From positions 1 through 36,317 of the IMG/VR virus record IMGVR_UViG_3300034198_015370: DNA of 36,317 nucleotides. The stretch is one strand, 5' to 3'. The notes under the pieces were generated by a model. It was not told where the DNA came from. It did no database searches and saw only the letters and a program-made list of their open reading frames with translations. This DNA is from a virus. Shown in pieces: positions 15,380 to 25,776 of the stretch (the stretch's first letter is position 1; each line of letters begins with the position of its first letter). The translations under genes were made by a program, and so were the position numbers.

Positions 15380-17835
15380 TGCAAGAAATAGAAAAATTTA
15401 TATCGCCATTTATCGAATCTCAATTTCCTTCTTTTTACCAAGAAGAAGGAGAAGTTTTCATTGATTTCGTCAAAGCTTACTATGAGTGGATGGAAAGATA
15501 TAATACAGTAACTGGTGAAAAGGGTATACTTAGAGATTCTAGATCTTTATTAGAATATAGAGATGTTGATGACACCCTTCAGCAGTTTGTCATACATTTT
15601 AAAAACAAATATATCAACTCATTACCAGAAAACGTTGTTGCTGATAAACAACTATTGATGAAGCATATATTAGACCTTTATCGTTCAAAAGGAACAGAAA
15701 GATCTTATAACCTACTTTTCAAAATGTTGTTTAATGAAGATATTGAGGTGTATGTCCCAAGTAAAGAAATTTTCAAACTTTCTGACGGTGATTGGGTAGT
15801 TCCTAGATATATTGAAGTTTCTGATAGCCCATATTTGACCGATATGATAGGTAAAGAAATTTATTCTAGTTCTTCTTTTTCTACAGCTGTTGTTGAAAAC
15901 TACTTTACGAAAAATGTTAATAAGAAAATAATTAATGTTTTAGAGCTTACTAACCTTCAAGGTAATTTCAAATATGGTGAAAAAGTATTATGTGATAGTA
16001 TTGATGCTATAACTCCATACAATGCTCCTGAAGTTTTCGGCTCTTTATCTTCTGTTAGTATTACTGACGGCGGTTTAGGGTTTGAAGTTGGTGATATTCT
16101 GCAAATTACTGAAAGTGGCGTTGGTGGTTTAGCTCGTGTTAAAGCGGTAAGAAGAAAAAATGGTGAAGTTACTTTCTCGCTAATCGATGGCGGCACTGGA
16201 TTTTCTATGAATGCGGTCATCAACGTTGATGGCAAAGCTATAAGTATGTCAAATGCTTCTAATACCAACCCAGTAAGAGTAACTACTAGTGTTGCTCACG
16301 GTATTAGTTCTGGTCAAACTTTAAGAATTGATTATGTAGAAGGTATGGAACAACTCAATATTAATGCGTATAGTTATTACGCTAATGTTGTTAATACGAC
16401 TGCTTTTGATTTATATTCTAATCCTACACTAACGACAACTATTGATGGTGTTTCTTTTACGCCTTACGAAACAAACACTGGTTACGTTTATATCAATACT
16501 GGTGGCGCTGGTGCAACATTTGAAATCGGTAGTTTGGTCAATAAAGAAATTTATAAGATCAATACTGATGATATCGAAGATTATTTGAACGCCGTTTTAG
16601 ATAGCACTGTATCAGGTTATACATTACAAGTTAATAATGTGCAAGGCACGTTTACTGTTAATGATGCAGTAAAAATGAATGATGTTGCTGTTAGAGATTT
16701 CGACTGTGATATTTTAACTGATACTATTATGACTGCTGGAGAAAATTTATCCAACGTTACTTTAGGTATAAGTGCATTAACAGTTGTTAGAACAGATGAC
16801 TCTTATTTAATTTTAAGAGGCGCTGATATCAATAATTCTAATTTGGTTTATGGTGCCGTATTAGTTAGTAACACAACATCTACAACTTTGAAAATCAATA
16901 ATGCATTACCCGCATACACAGTTAATTGCACTGCTAATGTTATTGCAGTTAACTCGACTCATGTTTCTGTAAACAATCAAAATGGGTATTTTTTACCTAA
17001 TCAAATGCTTTACGATACAACATCTTCTGCTAATGCTAATATCGTATCAGTTAAAAGATTGACTCATTGGGATTTCCCAGCTGCTGCAGTTCCTGATATC
17101 GAAAATTTAGACACTACAATAATTAATGCTTTAACTACAGAAGATTTGGAAGTTGGAACAATTGCCTCGTTAAAAAACATTAATCCAGGCGAAGGTTATG
17201 CTATCGACCCAGTAGTTTCTATCATAGAGCCGCTGATATATAAATTGAGATATACAGAGCCAGACGGCAGTTTCAAAGGATTTAATGCCACTGTTCTCGC
17301 GGACGCTGGATACGCGAACGGTATTGTTACAGCTGTAGAAGTTATTGATAGTGGTTTTGGGTACGACAGAAATACGAAAGTTCAATTGTATTCGCCCAAT
17401 AGTCAATACTCGGTAGCTGGTGTTACTGTTATCGACATAAATGGTATTTCTGAAGGTTATTGGAAAGACAATAAGAGCTTTATCAGCGATAAAATGTTTT
17501 TACAAGATAGTGATTATTATCAAAACTATTCTTATGAAATTATCGCCTCTAGAATGCTTTATACGTATGAAAATTATGTTAAGAATTTAGTACACCCAGC
17601 TGGTATGAAACTTTTTGGCAGGTTTGTTATTAAAAACGAGTTAGTTTCAGAAAGCAGTTTACAATTTTCTGGTATATCATTATCGATTTCTGTTACATCT
17701 GACACTTCCCTTTTCTCTTCAGACACGATTAGAATAACAGCTGATAATTTCGATCCGACATATATAACTTCGGATTCTATCACTATATTCTCTGACACTA
17801 TAGGCATCACCGCTGACCAAGTCAATCTACAATAA
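15379..17835 (+). CDS. 7: gp7-like baseplate wedge protein
   Basis: Position after gp6 and an N-terminal domain of the marine gp7 type (FISPFIESQFPSFYQEEGEV, FVKAYYEWME, HILDLYRSKGTERSYNLLFKM at about 97-117) support this call for an 818-residue protein. T4 gp7 is 1032 residues, and sequence similarity to it is low. The middle shows beta modules with DGGLGFEVGD and IDGGTGFS, then VQGTFTVNDAV and QNGYFLPNQ units that recur in other proteins here, and later SGFGYDRNTKV. Near the C-terminus a conserved helix-like YTYENYVKNLVHPAGMKLFG precedes Ser/Asp/Thr-rich repeats. It probably links the inner baseplate to the periphery. Confidence 0.65.
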   Translation: MQEIEKFISPFIESQFPSFYQEEGEVFIDFVKAYYEWMERYNTVTGEKGILRDSRSLLEYRDVDDTLQQFVIHFKNKYINSLPENVVADKQLLMKHILDLYRSKGTERSYNLLFKMLFNEDIEVYVPSKEIFKLSDGDWVVPRYIEVSDSPYLTDMIGKEIYSSSSFSTAVVENYFTKNVNKKIINVLELTNLQGNFKYGEKVLCDSIDAITPYNAPEVFGSLSSVSITDGGLGFEVGDILQITESGVGGLARVKAVRRKNGEVTFSLIDGGTGFSMNAVINVDGKAISMSNASNTNPVRVTTSVAHGISSGQTLRIDYVEGMEQLNINAYSYYANVVNTTAFDLYSNPTLTTTIDGVSFTPYETNTGYVYINTGGAGATFEIGSLVNKEIYKINTDDIEDYLNAVLDSTVSGYTLQVNNVQGTFTVNDAVKMNDVAVRDFDCDILTDTIMTAGENLSNVTLGISALTVVRTDDSYLILRGADINNSNLVYGAVLVSNTTSTTLKINNALPAYTVNCTANVIAVNSTHVSVNNQNGYFLPNQMLYDTTSSANANIVSVKRLTHWDFPAAAVPDIENLDTTIINALTTEDLEVGTIASLKNINPGEGYAIDPVVSIIEPLIYKLRYTEPDGSFKGFNATVLADAGYANGIVTAVEVIDSGFGYDRNTKVQLYSPNSQYSVAGVTVIDINGISEGYWKDNKSFISDKMFLQDSDYYQNYSYEIIASRMLYTYENYVKNLVHPAGMKLFGRFVIKNELVSESSLQFSGISLSISVTSDTSLFSSDTIRITADNFDPTYITSDSITIFSDTIGITADQVNLQ

Positions 17836-17852
17836 TTAAGGATTAAACTATT

Positions 17853-18953
17853 ATGGCAAAACAATCTATTAACATCGGTACAACTGCTAATGATGGTACA
17901 GGTGACCCGATCCGCACTGCAATGGGTAAAATCAACGACAATTTTACTGACCTATATGATAACTATCAATCAGAAGGGGGTCTTTCTGCTAATGTTGCGA
18001 CATTAACCTCTAATAATACATCATTTGTCGGAACTGTTGCTGCAGCAAACGTTGTTTCTAACGCTCAACTGATCGCGAATTTAGCACTTTATGCCCCCAA
18101 AGCTTCGCCAGTATTTACTGGTCAGGTTAATGCAGCCGCTTTGTATGTTACAACTTCTGCTAATGTAGGGACTTTTTTCACAGTCAATTCTACAGCAGCT
18201 GTAAAGTCTGTTAATTCTACCTTTAGTGGAGCAGTAACATCATTTACTGGTGCTAACACTTTTATTCAAAATAAACTGCAAATCGGCGATGCTGCTGGTT
18301 ATAATTTCGGTACTGGTGCTGTTATTGAAATTGATATGAACAGCAATACGTATCAACAAATCGTTATGCAAAATGCTAACACAGGCACTAATGCTTCTGG
18401 CGACTTAGTTGTTACAGCTGATAACGGAACTGATTCTGTTAATTATGTCGATTTAGGTATCAATGGTTCTGGTTACTCAAACGCTCTCTTCACTATTGGT
18501 GTTGCTGGGGATGCTTATCTTTATGCATCTAATGGCGCTCTTGCTGTAGGTACGGCTTCAGTAAAGGACGTGGTAATTCATTCCGGAGGTACGCTCGCCG
18601 CCAATAGAATTTTAACTGTAAATACTATGGCAGTCACTGTTAATACTGCCGCAAACCTTACTGTTCTTTCTAATACATTTAACCTTGGTTCTTCTACTAA
18701 CGGCGCTAACGGTTACACATACCTACCGAACGGTTTTAAAATGAATTGGGGTTGGGTCTCTGCTAACTCTACTGCTGGTAATGCTACATTTACTGCAGCT
18801 TATACTACAAACGCTTACGCAGTCACTGCTACTAGTAACTCGACTGTAGCGACTTACCAAGCTGCTGTTATTGGTACAAACACTACCGTTGTTCAAATTA
18901 GAACTGCAAATGCTACTTCTACAAACGTGTTTTGGCATGCTATCGGTTATTAA
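17853..18953 (+). CDS. fibre-like virion protein
   Basis: This is a 366-residue Asn/Thr/Ala-rich protein. Residues 5-35 (INIGTTANDGTGDPIRTAMG, INDNFTDLY) are a head group found at the N-terminus of many phage fibre proteins, where it probably binds the baseplate. The middle is repetitive beta with TSANVG and SPVFTGQVNA segments. The C-terminal part (about 285-366) has NWGWVSAN and alternating TATSNSTVA strands, suggesting a compact trimeric tip. T4 has gp8 after gp7; here this protein sits between them, so it may attach a fibre to the wedge, as gp9 does in T4. Function by context only. Confidence 0.65.
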   Translation: MAKQSINIGTTANDGTGDPIRTAMGKINDNFTDLYDNYQSEGGLSANVATLTSNNTSFVGTVAAANVVSNAQLIANLALYAPKASPVFTGQVNAAALYVTTSANVGTFFTVNSTAAVKSVNSTFSGAVTSFTGANTFIQNKLQIGDAAGYNFGTGAVIEIDMNSNTYQQIVMQNANTGTNASGDLVVTADNGTDSVNYVDLGINGSGYSNALFTIGVAGDAYLYASNGALAVGTASVKDVVIHSGGTLAANRILTVNTMAVTVNTAANLTVLSNTFNLGSSTNGANGYTYLPNGFKMNWGWVSANSTAGNATFTAAYTTNAYAVTATSNSTVATYQAAVIGTNTTVVQIRTANATSTNVFWHAIGY

Positions 18954-18959
18954 TAAATA
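18952..18959 (+). promoter_or_regulatory. T4-type late promoter motif AATAAATA before gp8
   Basis: Seven of eight bases match TATAAATA. The motif lies 29 bases before the gp8 ATG and overlaps the stop of the fibre-like gene, starting a likely separate late transcript for gp8 onward. Confidence 0.45.
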
Positions 18960-18988
18960 ATTAGAATAGGGAAACAGAGAAAAATTAA

Positions 18989-21900
18989 ATGGCTATTTTA
19001 ACGACAAACCATAAAGTACAACTTGTCAATACTTTTATTGATTCTATAGAAAATAGCAAAAACTCATATTATTGCTTTGTGGGTAGAGCAGAACCTTGGT
19101 TAGACGCCAACGGTGATGTAAACGAAGCCAACGTGGAAATAGCTGTTGACTCTGTAAGCCAAAACGAACAAATCGTATACACTAATATGGTTTACGGTAA
19201 AAGGCTCGATAGTTCTGATATCATTCAAATGACAAAAAGATACAATTGGGTCAATAACTCTGTTTATGCCAGATATGATAATAATGATGCAGACTTATAC
19301 ACTAAGAATTTTTATGTTATAACTGACACTAATGATGTGTATAAGTGTATCCATAATGGGTTTTCTCCTTCTTACCCAAATGGCGTGCCTTCTGTTGTAA
19401 AACCGAGCGTAAGACAAACTTCGGGAAATTTCCAAACTTCTGATGGTTATATTTGGAAATACATGTTCACTTGTGATTCTACAGATTATGTTAATTTTCA
19501 AACTTCTAATTTTATACCTGTTAACCCAAATACAGATGTTAAAGACAATGCTGTTCCTGGAACTATTGATTTTATCACATTATCGAATGCAGGAAATAAT
19601 TATCAAATATACGAAGAAGATTTCCTAAAAGGCGTTGTTAATAACTACGTAGTTCAGTTGCCTGCTAATTCTTCTGTTACAGATAATATTTACGTAGGCT
19701 CAAGTATATACCTAAAAGCTGGTTCGGGTGCTGGTCAAATAAGATCTGTTTCCTCTTATGATGGTTTAACTAAGCAGTTAGGTGTGCAACCCGCTTTCAG
19801 CTACTATGAAAATTTGAAACTTTCAAATACAAACGGTTATTTCACTTTAGGTGATTTGGTTACCCAAAAAACCGAAACTATAACGTATTTGTATAACATT
19901 GGTTATTTTAATGTCAATGACTATTTGGTTCAGTCGGACACTGCCTCATATTTGAGAATTAGACAAGCAAACACTAGCACTTTCTTATTAGAAAATTTGA
20001 ATGACGTTGATCTATCAGCTAACACTCCTATTTTCAATACTTCAGAAACACATGAACAGAAAACTGGTACAGTAAATATTACCGACAATTCTATTTACGT
20101 AAACAGCGCTGTGGCTACCGCTTTCACTACTGATTATTCTGTAAACGATTACATCAGAATTGGTCCTGATGCTAACAATAATGTTAGAAGAGTCGTGGCA
20201 GTTAATTCTTCAGTAGTCACTGTTAATTTTCCTTTCGCTCAAAGTTTAACAGCAGCAAATAACTATCACGTTAATAACGCTATTACTGTTGATTCTATCA
20301 CTAGACATAGAGCAACTGGTTCTATCGTGTTTACGAATTTGACATCTGCTCAGCTTAACTACTCAAATGTAACGCCAGCGGGGCAATCGTTTATTGTAGG
20401 AGAATTGATTGATATCGTAGATGCAGCTAATACTTCTCAAGGCTCTAACGGTATCGTTTCATTTTCTAATGCGTCAACGCTTATTTTGACGGATGTTGGT
20501 GGTTCTATTACTGCAAATTACTATGTTTACGGTATGACTTCTAAAATTAAAGCATACATAGACTTAGCTGATTCTAGACCTAATATAACAGTTGATACTA
20601 TCACTGGTGGTTTCTACACTGGCGTTGGTGTAACTACCTTTTATGCGAATAGTGTTCCTAACGGTAACGCTTTCGTAGTTTCTAAAGAGTATTCACCGAA
20701 TGAAAGAACTGAATATATCATATCTCCTAAAGTTGATATTGAAGGCGATGGTAATGGCGCATTTGCGTATTGCACAGTAGATCTAAGCTCTAACAACCCA
20801 AACAGAAGCATTTCTTCTGTAGTGCTTATTGATGGCGGTAGTAATTACACTAGAGCTAACGTTAGTGTATCTGCAAATACCCTTTACGGTGATGGTGCTA
20901 TTGTAGAAGCTCAAATCAGCCCTGTTAATGGTCATGGTTACAACCCATACCAAGAGCTGGCTTCTACATATTGTGGTATTTCTAAAAAATTCGATACAGG
21001 TATCAACGAAGGTTATACTATACCTATGTATGGGTCTTATAGATCTATTGGTGTAATTAAAAATCCACAAATAGAAGATGTTATTTTTGAAATCAATAAT
21101 TTCGATAGAGCCAAATTGAATATAGCCAACACTAGCGGAGTTTTTGTTTTAAACGAAATAGTTGTACAAAGCTCTTCTAACAGCGCAGGTGTTGTAGCTT
21201 ACACTAACTCTACATTTTTAGAATTGAAAAATGTTAAAGGTACATTTACTAGCTCTTCAAATACTGCTAATACTCTTAGTGTGATTTATGGTTGGACCTC
21301 TGGCGCGAACTCGCATGTAACTTCTGCTAATGTTTCATATTTTACAGTTTCTAACACTTCAGAAACAATCGTAGACTCTGCAACTGGTGCTTCTGCTAGA
21401 ATAACACAAGTTATTTCTAACACTCAAATTAGAGTTTCGAATGTTGTTGGTTCTTTCTTAGATAACGATTATATTTACGAAGCCGCAAGCAACTCTTATG
21501 CTAATGTTTCTGTGATTTATACTTCTAATGGTAAAGTTGATTCTACTAGTAATTTCGGTAATAAAATCAATCAAACAGCTAGAATAACATTAGCTTCTAA
21601 CACAAAACCTTTCGCATTATATGAATACGTTACTCAAGATGTGACGTTTGCTACAGGCAGAGTTATTAGTAATGTAGACGAATTAGACATTTATTACGAT
21701 ACTGCTTCTGCTTGGGCGGTTGGTGATATTGTTGTAAACGATACTACAGGTTCTAATGCTATTATAACTTACGCAAATACTACAGCTCAATTTTTAAGAA
21801 TTTCTGCAGTAAACAATAATGGTTTCAACGAAACCACTAATAGACCATTTAATATTGGCGATAGTGTCAGAAATCTTAGCAGCACCAAAAATTCTACTAT

Positions 21901-22168
21901 AAATACTGTTTACAATGTTTTAATTTTAGACGATGTTAATAGAATTGTAAGCGGCAATACTACACCATTCTTAGGTAAGTTTCAAGTAGGCTCTTACGAA
22001 ATAACAGGTAATACTTCAGGGGCTGCGGCAACTGTAACTCTTGAAAATTCTATTAAGCAACCTGATTTCGTTAGAGAAAGTGGAGAAGTGATTTATTTCG
22101 AAAACATAAGTAAATTCGATAAAACTCCGAATTCTACAGAGCAATTAAAATTAATTATTAAATTCTAG
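18989..22168 (+). CDS. 8: gp8-like baseplate wedge protein, greatly enlarged
   Basis: The N-terminal 200 residues match gp8 of marine T4-like phages: a helix with VNTFIDSIENSKNSYYCFVGR (about 12-32), AEPWLD, YNWVNNSVYARYD (about 85-97), the YVITDTNDVYKCI segment, and a QTSDGYIWKYMFTC motif around 149-162. T4 gp8 has 334 residues and forms a dimer in the wedge; this protein has 1059. The extra 850 residues are beta modules, many of the type G-x-F-x-x-(N/G)-(D/E) followed by Asn/Ser-rich turns (for instance around 19830, 21130-21300 and 21430-21530). The C-terminus returns to a conserved block with PDFVRESGEVIYFENI, as in smaller gp8 proteins. The insertions probably form outward decorations. 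Confidence 0.8.
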   Translation: MAILTTNHKVQLVNTFIDSIENSKNSYYCFVGRAEPWLDANGDVNEANVEIAVDSVSQNEQIVYTNMVYGKRLDSSDIIQMTKRYNWVNNSVYARYDNNDADLYTKNFYVITDTNDVYKCIHNGFSPSYPNGVPSVVKPSVRQTSGNFQTSDGYIWKYMFTCDSTDYVNFQTSNFIPVNPNTDVKDNAVPGTIDFITLSNAGNNYQIYEEDFLKGVVNNYVVQLPANSSVTDNIYVGSSIYLKAGSGAGQIRSVSSYDGLTKQLGVQPAFSYYENLKLSNTNGYFTLGDLVTQKTETITYLYNIGYFNVNDYLVQSDTASYLRIRQANTSTFLLENLNDVDLSANTPIFNTSETHEQKTGTVNITDNSIYVNSAVATAFTTDYSVNDYIRIGPDANNNVRRVVAVNSSVVTVNFPFAQSLTAANNYHVNNAITVDSITRHRATGSIVFTNLTSAQLNYSNVTPAGQSFIVGELIDIVDAANTSQGSNGIVSFSNASTLILTDVGGSITANYYVYGMTSKIKAYIDLADSRPNITVDTITGGFYTGVGVTTFYANSVPNGNAFVVSKEYSPNERTEYIISPKVDIEGDGNGAFAYCTVDLSSNNPNRSISSVVLIDGGSNYTRANVSVSANTLYGDGAIVEAQISPVNGHGYNPYQELASTYCGISKKFDTGINEGYTIPMYGSYRSIGVIKNPQIEDVIFEINNFDRAKLNIANTSGVFVLNEIVVQSSSNSAGVVAYTNSTFLELKNVKGTFTSSSNTANTLSVIYGWTSGANSHVTSANVSYFTVSNTSETIVDSATGASARITQVISNTQIRVSNVVGSFLDNDYIYEAASNSYANVSVIYTSNGKVDSTSNFGNKINQTARITLASNTKPFALYEYVTQDVTFATGRVISNVDELDIYYDTASAWAVGDIVVNDTTGSNAIITYANTTAQFLRISAVNNNGFNETTNRPFNIGDSVRNLSSTKNSTINTVYNVLILDDVNRIVSGNTTPFLGKFQVGSYEITGNTSGAAATVTLENSIKQPDFVRESGEVIYFENISKFDKTPNSTEQLKLIIKF

Positions 22169-22176
22169 AGGAAATA

Positions 22177-25100
22177 ATGGCATCGAACAATTCTCTACTT
22201 GATACCAATTTAAACGCCAGTCCGTATTTTGATGATTTTGATCCAACTAAACAGTTTTATAAAATCTTGTTTAAACCAAGAACTGCGGTTCAAACTAGAG
22301 AATTAAATCAGCTTCAAACTGTTTTGCAAAATCAAATTGCAAGTTTTGGTCAAAACATTTTTAAAGAAGGTTCGGTAATCAAGGGATGTTCTTTCACCTT
22401 TGACAACAAATACGCTTACGTTAAACTCGTAGATACCTACGCGAACGGAACAGCATTGACCGTTTCAGATTTGAACGGTCTTATCGTTAATAACCCGAAT
22501 GGTTTGCAAGCAAAAATTATTGATTATCAGGAAGGCAGAATTACTGCAGATCCTGACCTTAATACCATTTATATGAAATATTTGAATAGTGGTACTTATT
22601 CTAATGGTGTATCTCAATCGCAATTTGATGCGAGTGATATATTAAGTTTTTATACGGTAGCTAACACATATCAGGGGCAAGTATTAGCTGCTAATGTTAG
22701 CAACGTTGCTGGTTTCGGTTACGCATTTACAACAACTGAAGGTATCATATTCAAAAAGGGGTACTTCATTTATGTAACTCCTCAAACTTCAATTATCTCA
22801 AAATACAGTAATGTTCCTGATAATATTTCTGTAGGTTTCGACGCTAAAGAAAGCATTGTTACTTCTAATATAGACGACTCATTATTCGATAATGCTGCTG
22901 GGTCTCCTAACTATGCTGCACCAGGCGCAGACAGACTTAAACTAGAATCAACACTCGTAACTAGACAATCTTCTTATTCTAACACCGAAGCGTTTTTTGC
23001 ACTCGTAGATTTTAAAAACGGTGTGCCTGTAACTATTAGAAATGATACCCAATTTAATTCTGTTGCTAAAGAAGTAGCACGTAGAACTCACGAAACAAAT
23101 GGTAATTTCGTAGTAAATCCTTTTGTTGTAACTTCTAAAGCAATCGCTAATACTTCTGACCCTAGTTACGCCAACAACTTTAATGCTACAGTAAGTAAAG
23201 GATTGGGTTACGTAGAAGGTTATAGAGTAGAATTTTTAAACAACACAACTAAACAGGTAAGAAGAGGTGTAGATTATAACACTATTTACCAGCAGGGTGT
23301 ATCTTTAAATTTTGGTTACTATGTATTAGCTCAAGAGCTTTCTGGCGATTTTGGTGATTCGAGCGCTATCGTTCAAATCGAATTACACAACGTAGCAAAA
23401 ACTTCTATAACTAGCAGAACTTACCTTGCGTCTGGATATTCTTCTACTACCAAAATAGGTACAGCTTATATCAAGGGGTTTGCTTACGACAATGGCAACC
23501 AAGGAACTGCAGGTAGCCAATATAGAGTTTACCTATTCAATATTGCTATGAATCCTGGTAGCAACTTCTCAGATGTTAAAAGTTTGATATACAGAAGCGG
23601 CGGCGCCAACAAAGGTGTTGCAGACGTTGCATTAAGCTATAACTTAACTTCTAATACCGATATAGCTAAAATTTATAGTTCTACTTTGAATAGTATGATT
23701 TACCGTTTTGGTCAAAAGGCGTTAAAGTCTGATGGTTTCGGTAATACTTCTTTCTATTATAGAAAAATTGCAAATTCACAAATGTTGGTGGGGGGCACTG
23801 CTACTGTTGGTATCAGTATTCCTTCAGGCACTGGTTCAGAAACCTTTTCTTATTCTGGAACTCTTTCTACTACTCAAATGAATGATTTTATTGTCACTCC
23901 TTTGGCAAATGGTTATTCAACCAATAAAACTAGTACTGTGCAAACTTATTCTGATAATACAGCAGTTAGAGGAACATCTACTTTATTTGCAGCAGAATAT
24001 GCAGTTGGGGATACGATTTACATAAACTCTACTTTGAGAACAATTTTATCTATTTCTAATAATATTTTTCTATCACTAGATGCTAACAGTACTTCAAATT
24101 CTTCTGGTTTGAGTCACCAAAAAGCATTCATTACAGGCAACCCTATACCATTCAGTATTTCTAGACCGTCTAGAAGTATGAGCATTGCTGCAAATACTTT
24201 GACGATTACTTTGGGTGATTCTGCTAATGCAGCTTTCAATATTCAAGTAACTCACACATTAAAGCGTGCTGCTACTACTTCTGTTCAAAAACAAATCAAT
24301 AAAGGCGTATATGTAAAAATTGATTGTTCTAATAATTCTGGCGGTGTGAATGGTCCTTGGAGCCTTGGTCTCCCAGACGTCTACGCGATCGAAGGAATTT
24401 ACTTAGATACTACTGGTAATAAGGCATATACTGCATCTGGTACAAATTTCGCCAATAGTTTCATATTGGACAACGGTCAAAGAGACAGTCATTACGATAT
24501 CGCAAGTTTGAGTGCTGCTAGTCCTGCTGTAGTAAACAAGTTAAATTCTAATACAGTTATGCTAGTTAAGTTGTCTACTTTCACATACAACGTTTCACAA
24601 GGTAAGGGTTTCTTTAACGCTAATTCTTATCCGATTGATGACGCTAATGTTTCTAATACGACAGCTATTACAACTTCTCAAATCCCATATTATGTTGCTT
24701 CTACTGGTGACTTTTACGATTTGAGAGACTGTTTAGATTTTAGACCTTACGGTTCGAATACTGCCGCAGTAACTTCTACAATCGGTTCTGCGACAGTTAA
24801 TCCTACAAGCACACTATCTTTCAATTACACTCCTTATCTTCCTGCGCCAGATAGTATTTTCCAGTCTGATGTTCAATATTACATGGGAAGAACAGATAGA
24901 CTCGCTTTAGATATTGGTGGTAATTTAGTTGTTACTGAAGGTCTACCTGATGTAAACAACCCTGCTGCACCTATCGAGCGTAGCGGTACTATGACTTTGT
25001 CCCTATTGAAAATCCCACCTTATCCTTCATTAACTACTGATGAAGCTAGAGCTTTCCGTAGATACGACAACGCTATTCAAACACAGCCTACACAAAATAG

Positions 25101-25764
25101 ACGTTATACTATGAAAGACATTGCTGGGTTTGATAAGAGAATTACAAACTTAGAATATTACACCTCGTTGTCTTTATTAGAATCTTCAGCTGCCACGCTT
25201 CAAGTAAGAAGCACTGCTACTGGTCAGAATAGATTCCAAAATGGTATTTTCGTAGACCCATTCAATGGTTTCGATTTATCTAATACTAAGCATCCTAAAT
25301 TTTATATTGCTATGGATCCATCTAGAACAGAATTGAGACCTGCTTTTGCTCAGTTTAGATCTGATTTCACTTTTGATTCGACCTTGAGTTCTGGTGTTCA
25401 GAAACATGGCGATTTAGTTATGTTGCCGCACACTAGCAATAATGTTTTGATTCAGCAAGGGTTTGCGTCTAAATACAGAAACTGTATAGAAGGTAACATA
25501 TATAATTGGAAAGGTGTGATTACACTTTCACCTACTGGTTCTGCTGCTCCAGATTTGACTACTTCACCAGACATTACAAATAGTATCGATCTTGCGCAAA
25601 ACTGGGTAAATCTTGAAAATGCTTGGGGAACTCAATGGGGTAATTGGGAAACGATTAGTACAACTTATGCTAACACTTTGATTACGGCATCTAATACTAC
25701 TTCTCAACATGTTGCTAATACTCCAGCAACATTACTCAATACTTCTACTCAATGGACAAAATAA
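22177..25764 (+). CDS. large virion structural protein, DUF4815-like
   Basis: This 1195-residue protein opens with NLNASPYFDDFDPTKQFYKI and the KPRTAVQTRELNQLQTVLQN block (about 11-50), which I associate with DUF4815 structural proteins of marine phages. Further on come VAKEVARRTHETNGNFVVNPF (about 288-308), SKGLGYVEGYRVEF, YDLRDCLDFRPYGSN (about 848-862), FDKRITNLEYYTSLSLLE (about 986-1003) and a Trp-rich end (NWVNLENAWGTQWGNWE, about 1150-1166). The role is unknown; I take it to be part of the outer baseplate or its spike and fibre attachment. It starts 8 bases after gp8 and ends 12 bases before the Hint protein, so these three are one unit. Confidence 0.65.
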   Translation: MASNNSLLDTNLNASPYFDDFDPTKQFYKILFKPRTAVQTRELNQLQTVLQNQIASFGQNIFKEGSVIKGCSFTFDNKYAYVKLVDTYANGTALTVSDLNGLIVNNPNGLQAKIIDYQEGRITADPDLNTIYMKYLNSGTYSNGVSQSQFDASDILSFYTVANTYQGQVLAANVSNVAGFGYAFTTTEGIIFKKGYFIYVTPQTSIISKYSNVPDNISVGFDAKESIVTSNIDDSLFDNAAGSPNYAAPGADRLKLESTLVTRQSSYSNTEAFFALVDFKNGVPVTIRNDTQFNSVAKEVARRTHETNGNFVVNPFVVTSKAIANTSDPSYANNFNATVSKGLGYVEGYRVEFLNNTTKQVRRGVDYNTIYQQGVSLNFGYYVLAQELSGDFGDSSAIVQIELHNVAKTSITSRTYLASGYSSTTKIGTAYIKGFAYDNGNQGTAGSQYRVYLFNIAMNPGSNFSDVKSLIYRSGGANKGVADVALSYNLTSNTDIAKIYSSTLNSMIYRFGQKALKSDGFGNTSFYYRKIANSQMLVGGTATVGISIPSGTGSETFSYSGTLSTTQMNDFIVTPLANGYSTNKTSTVQTYSDNTAVRGTSTLFAAEYAVGDTIYINSTLRTILSISNNIFLSLDANSTSNSSGLSHQKAFITGNPIPFSISRPSRSMSIAANTLTITLGDSANAAFNIQVTHTLKRAATTSVQKQINKGVYVKIDCSNNSGGVNGPWSLGLPDVYAIEGIYLDTTGNKAYTASGTNFANSFILDNGQRDSHYDIASLSAASPAVVNKLNSNTVMLVKLSTFTYNVSQGKGFFNANSYPIDDANVSNTTAITTSQIPYYVASTGDFYDLRDCLDFRPYGSNTAAVTSTIGSATVNPTSTLSFNYTPYLPAPDSIFQSDVQYYMGRTDRLALDIGGNLVVTEGLPDVNNPAAPIERSGTMTLSLLKIPPYPSLTTDEARAFRRYDNAIQTQPTQNRRYTMKDIAGFDKRITNLEYYTSLSLLESSAATLQVRSTATGQNRFQNGIFVDPFNGFDLSNTKHPKFYIAMDPSRTELRPAFAQFRSDFTFDSTLSSGVQKHGDLVMLPHTSNNVLIQQGFASKYRNCIEGNIYNWKGVITLSPTGSAAPDLTTSPDITNSIDLAQNWVNLENAWGTQWGNWETISTTYANTLITASNTTSQHVANTPATLLNTSTQWTK

Positions 25765-25776
25765 CAGGACCTAACA

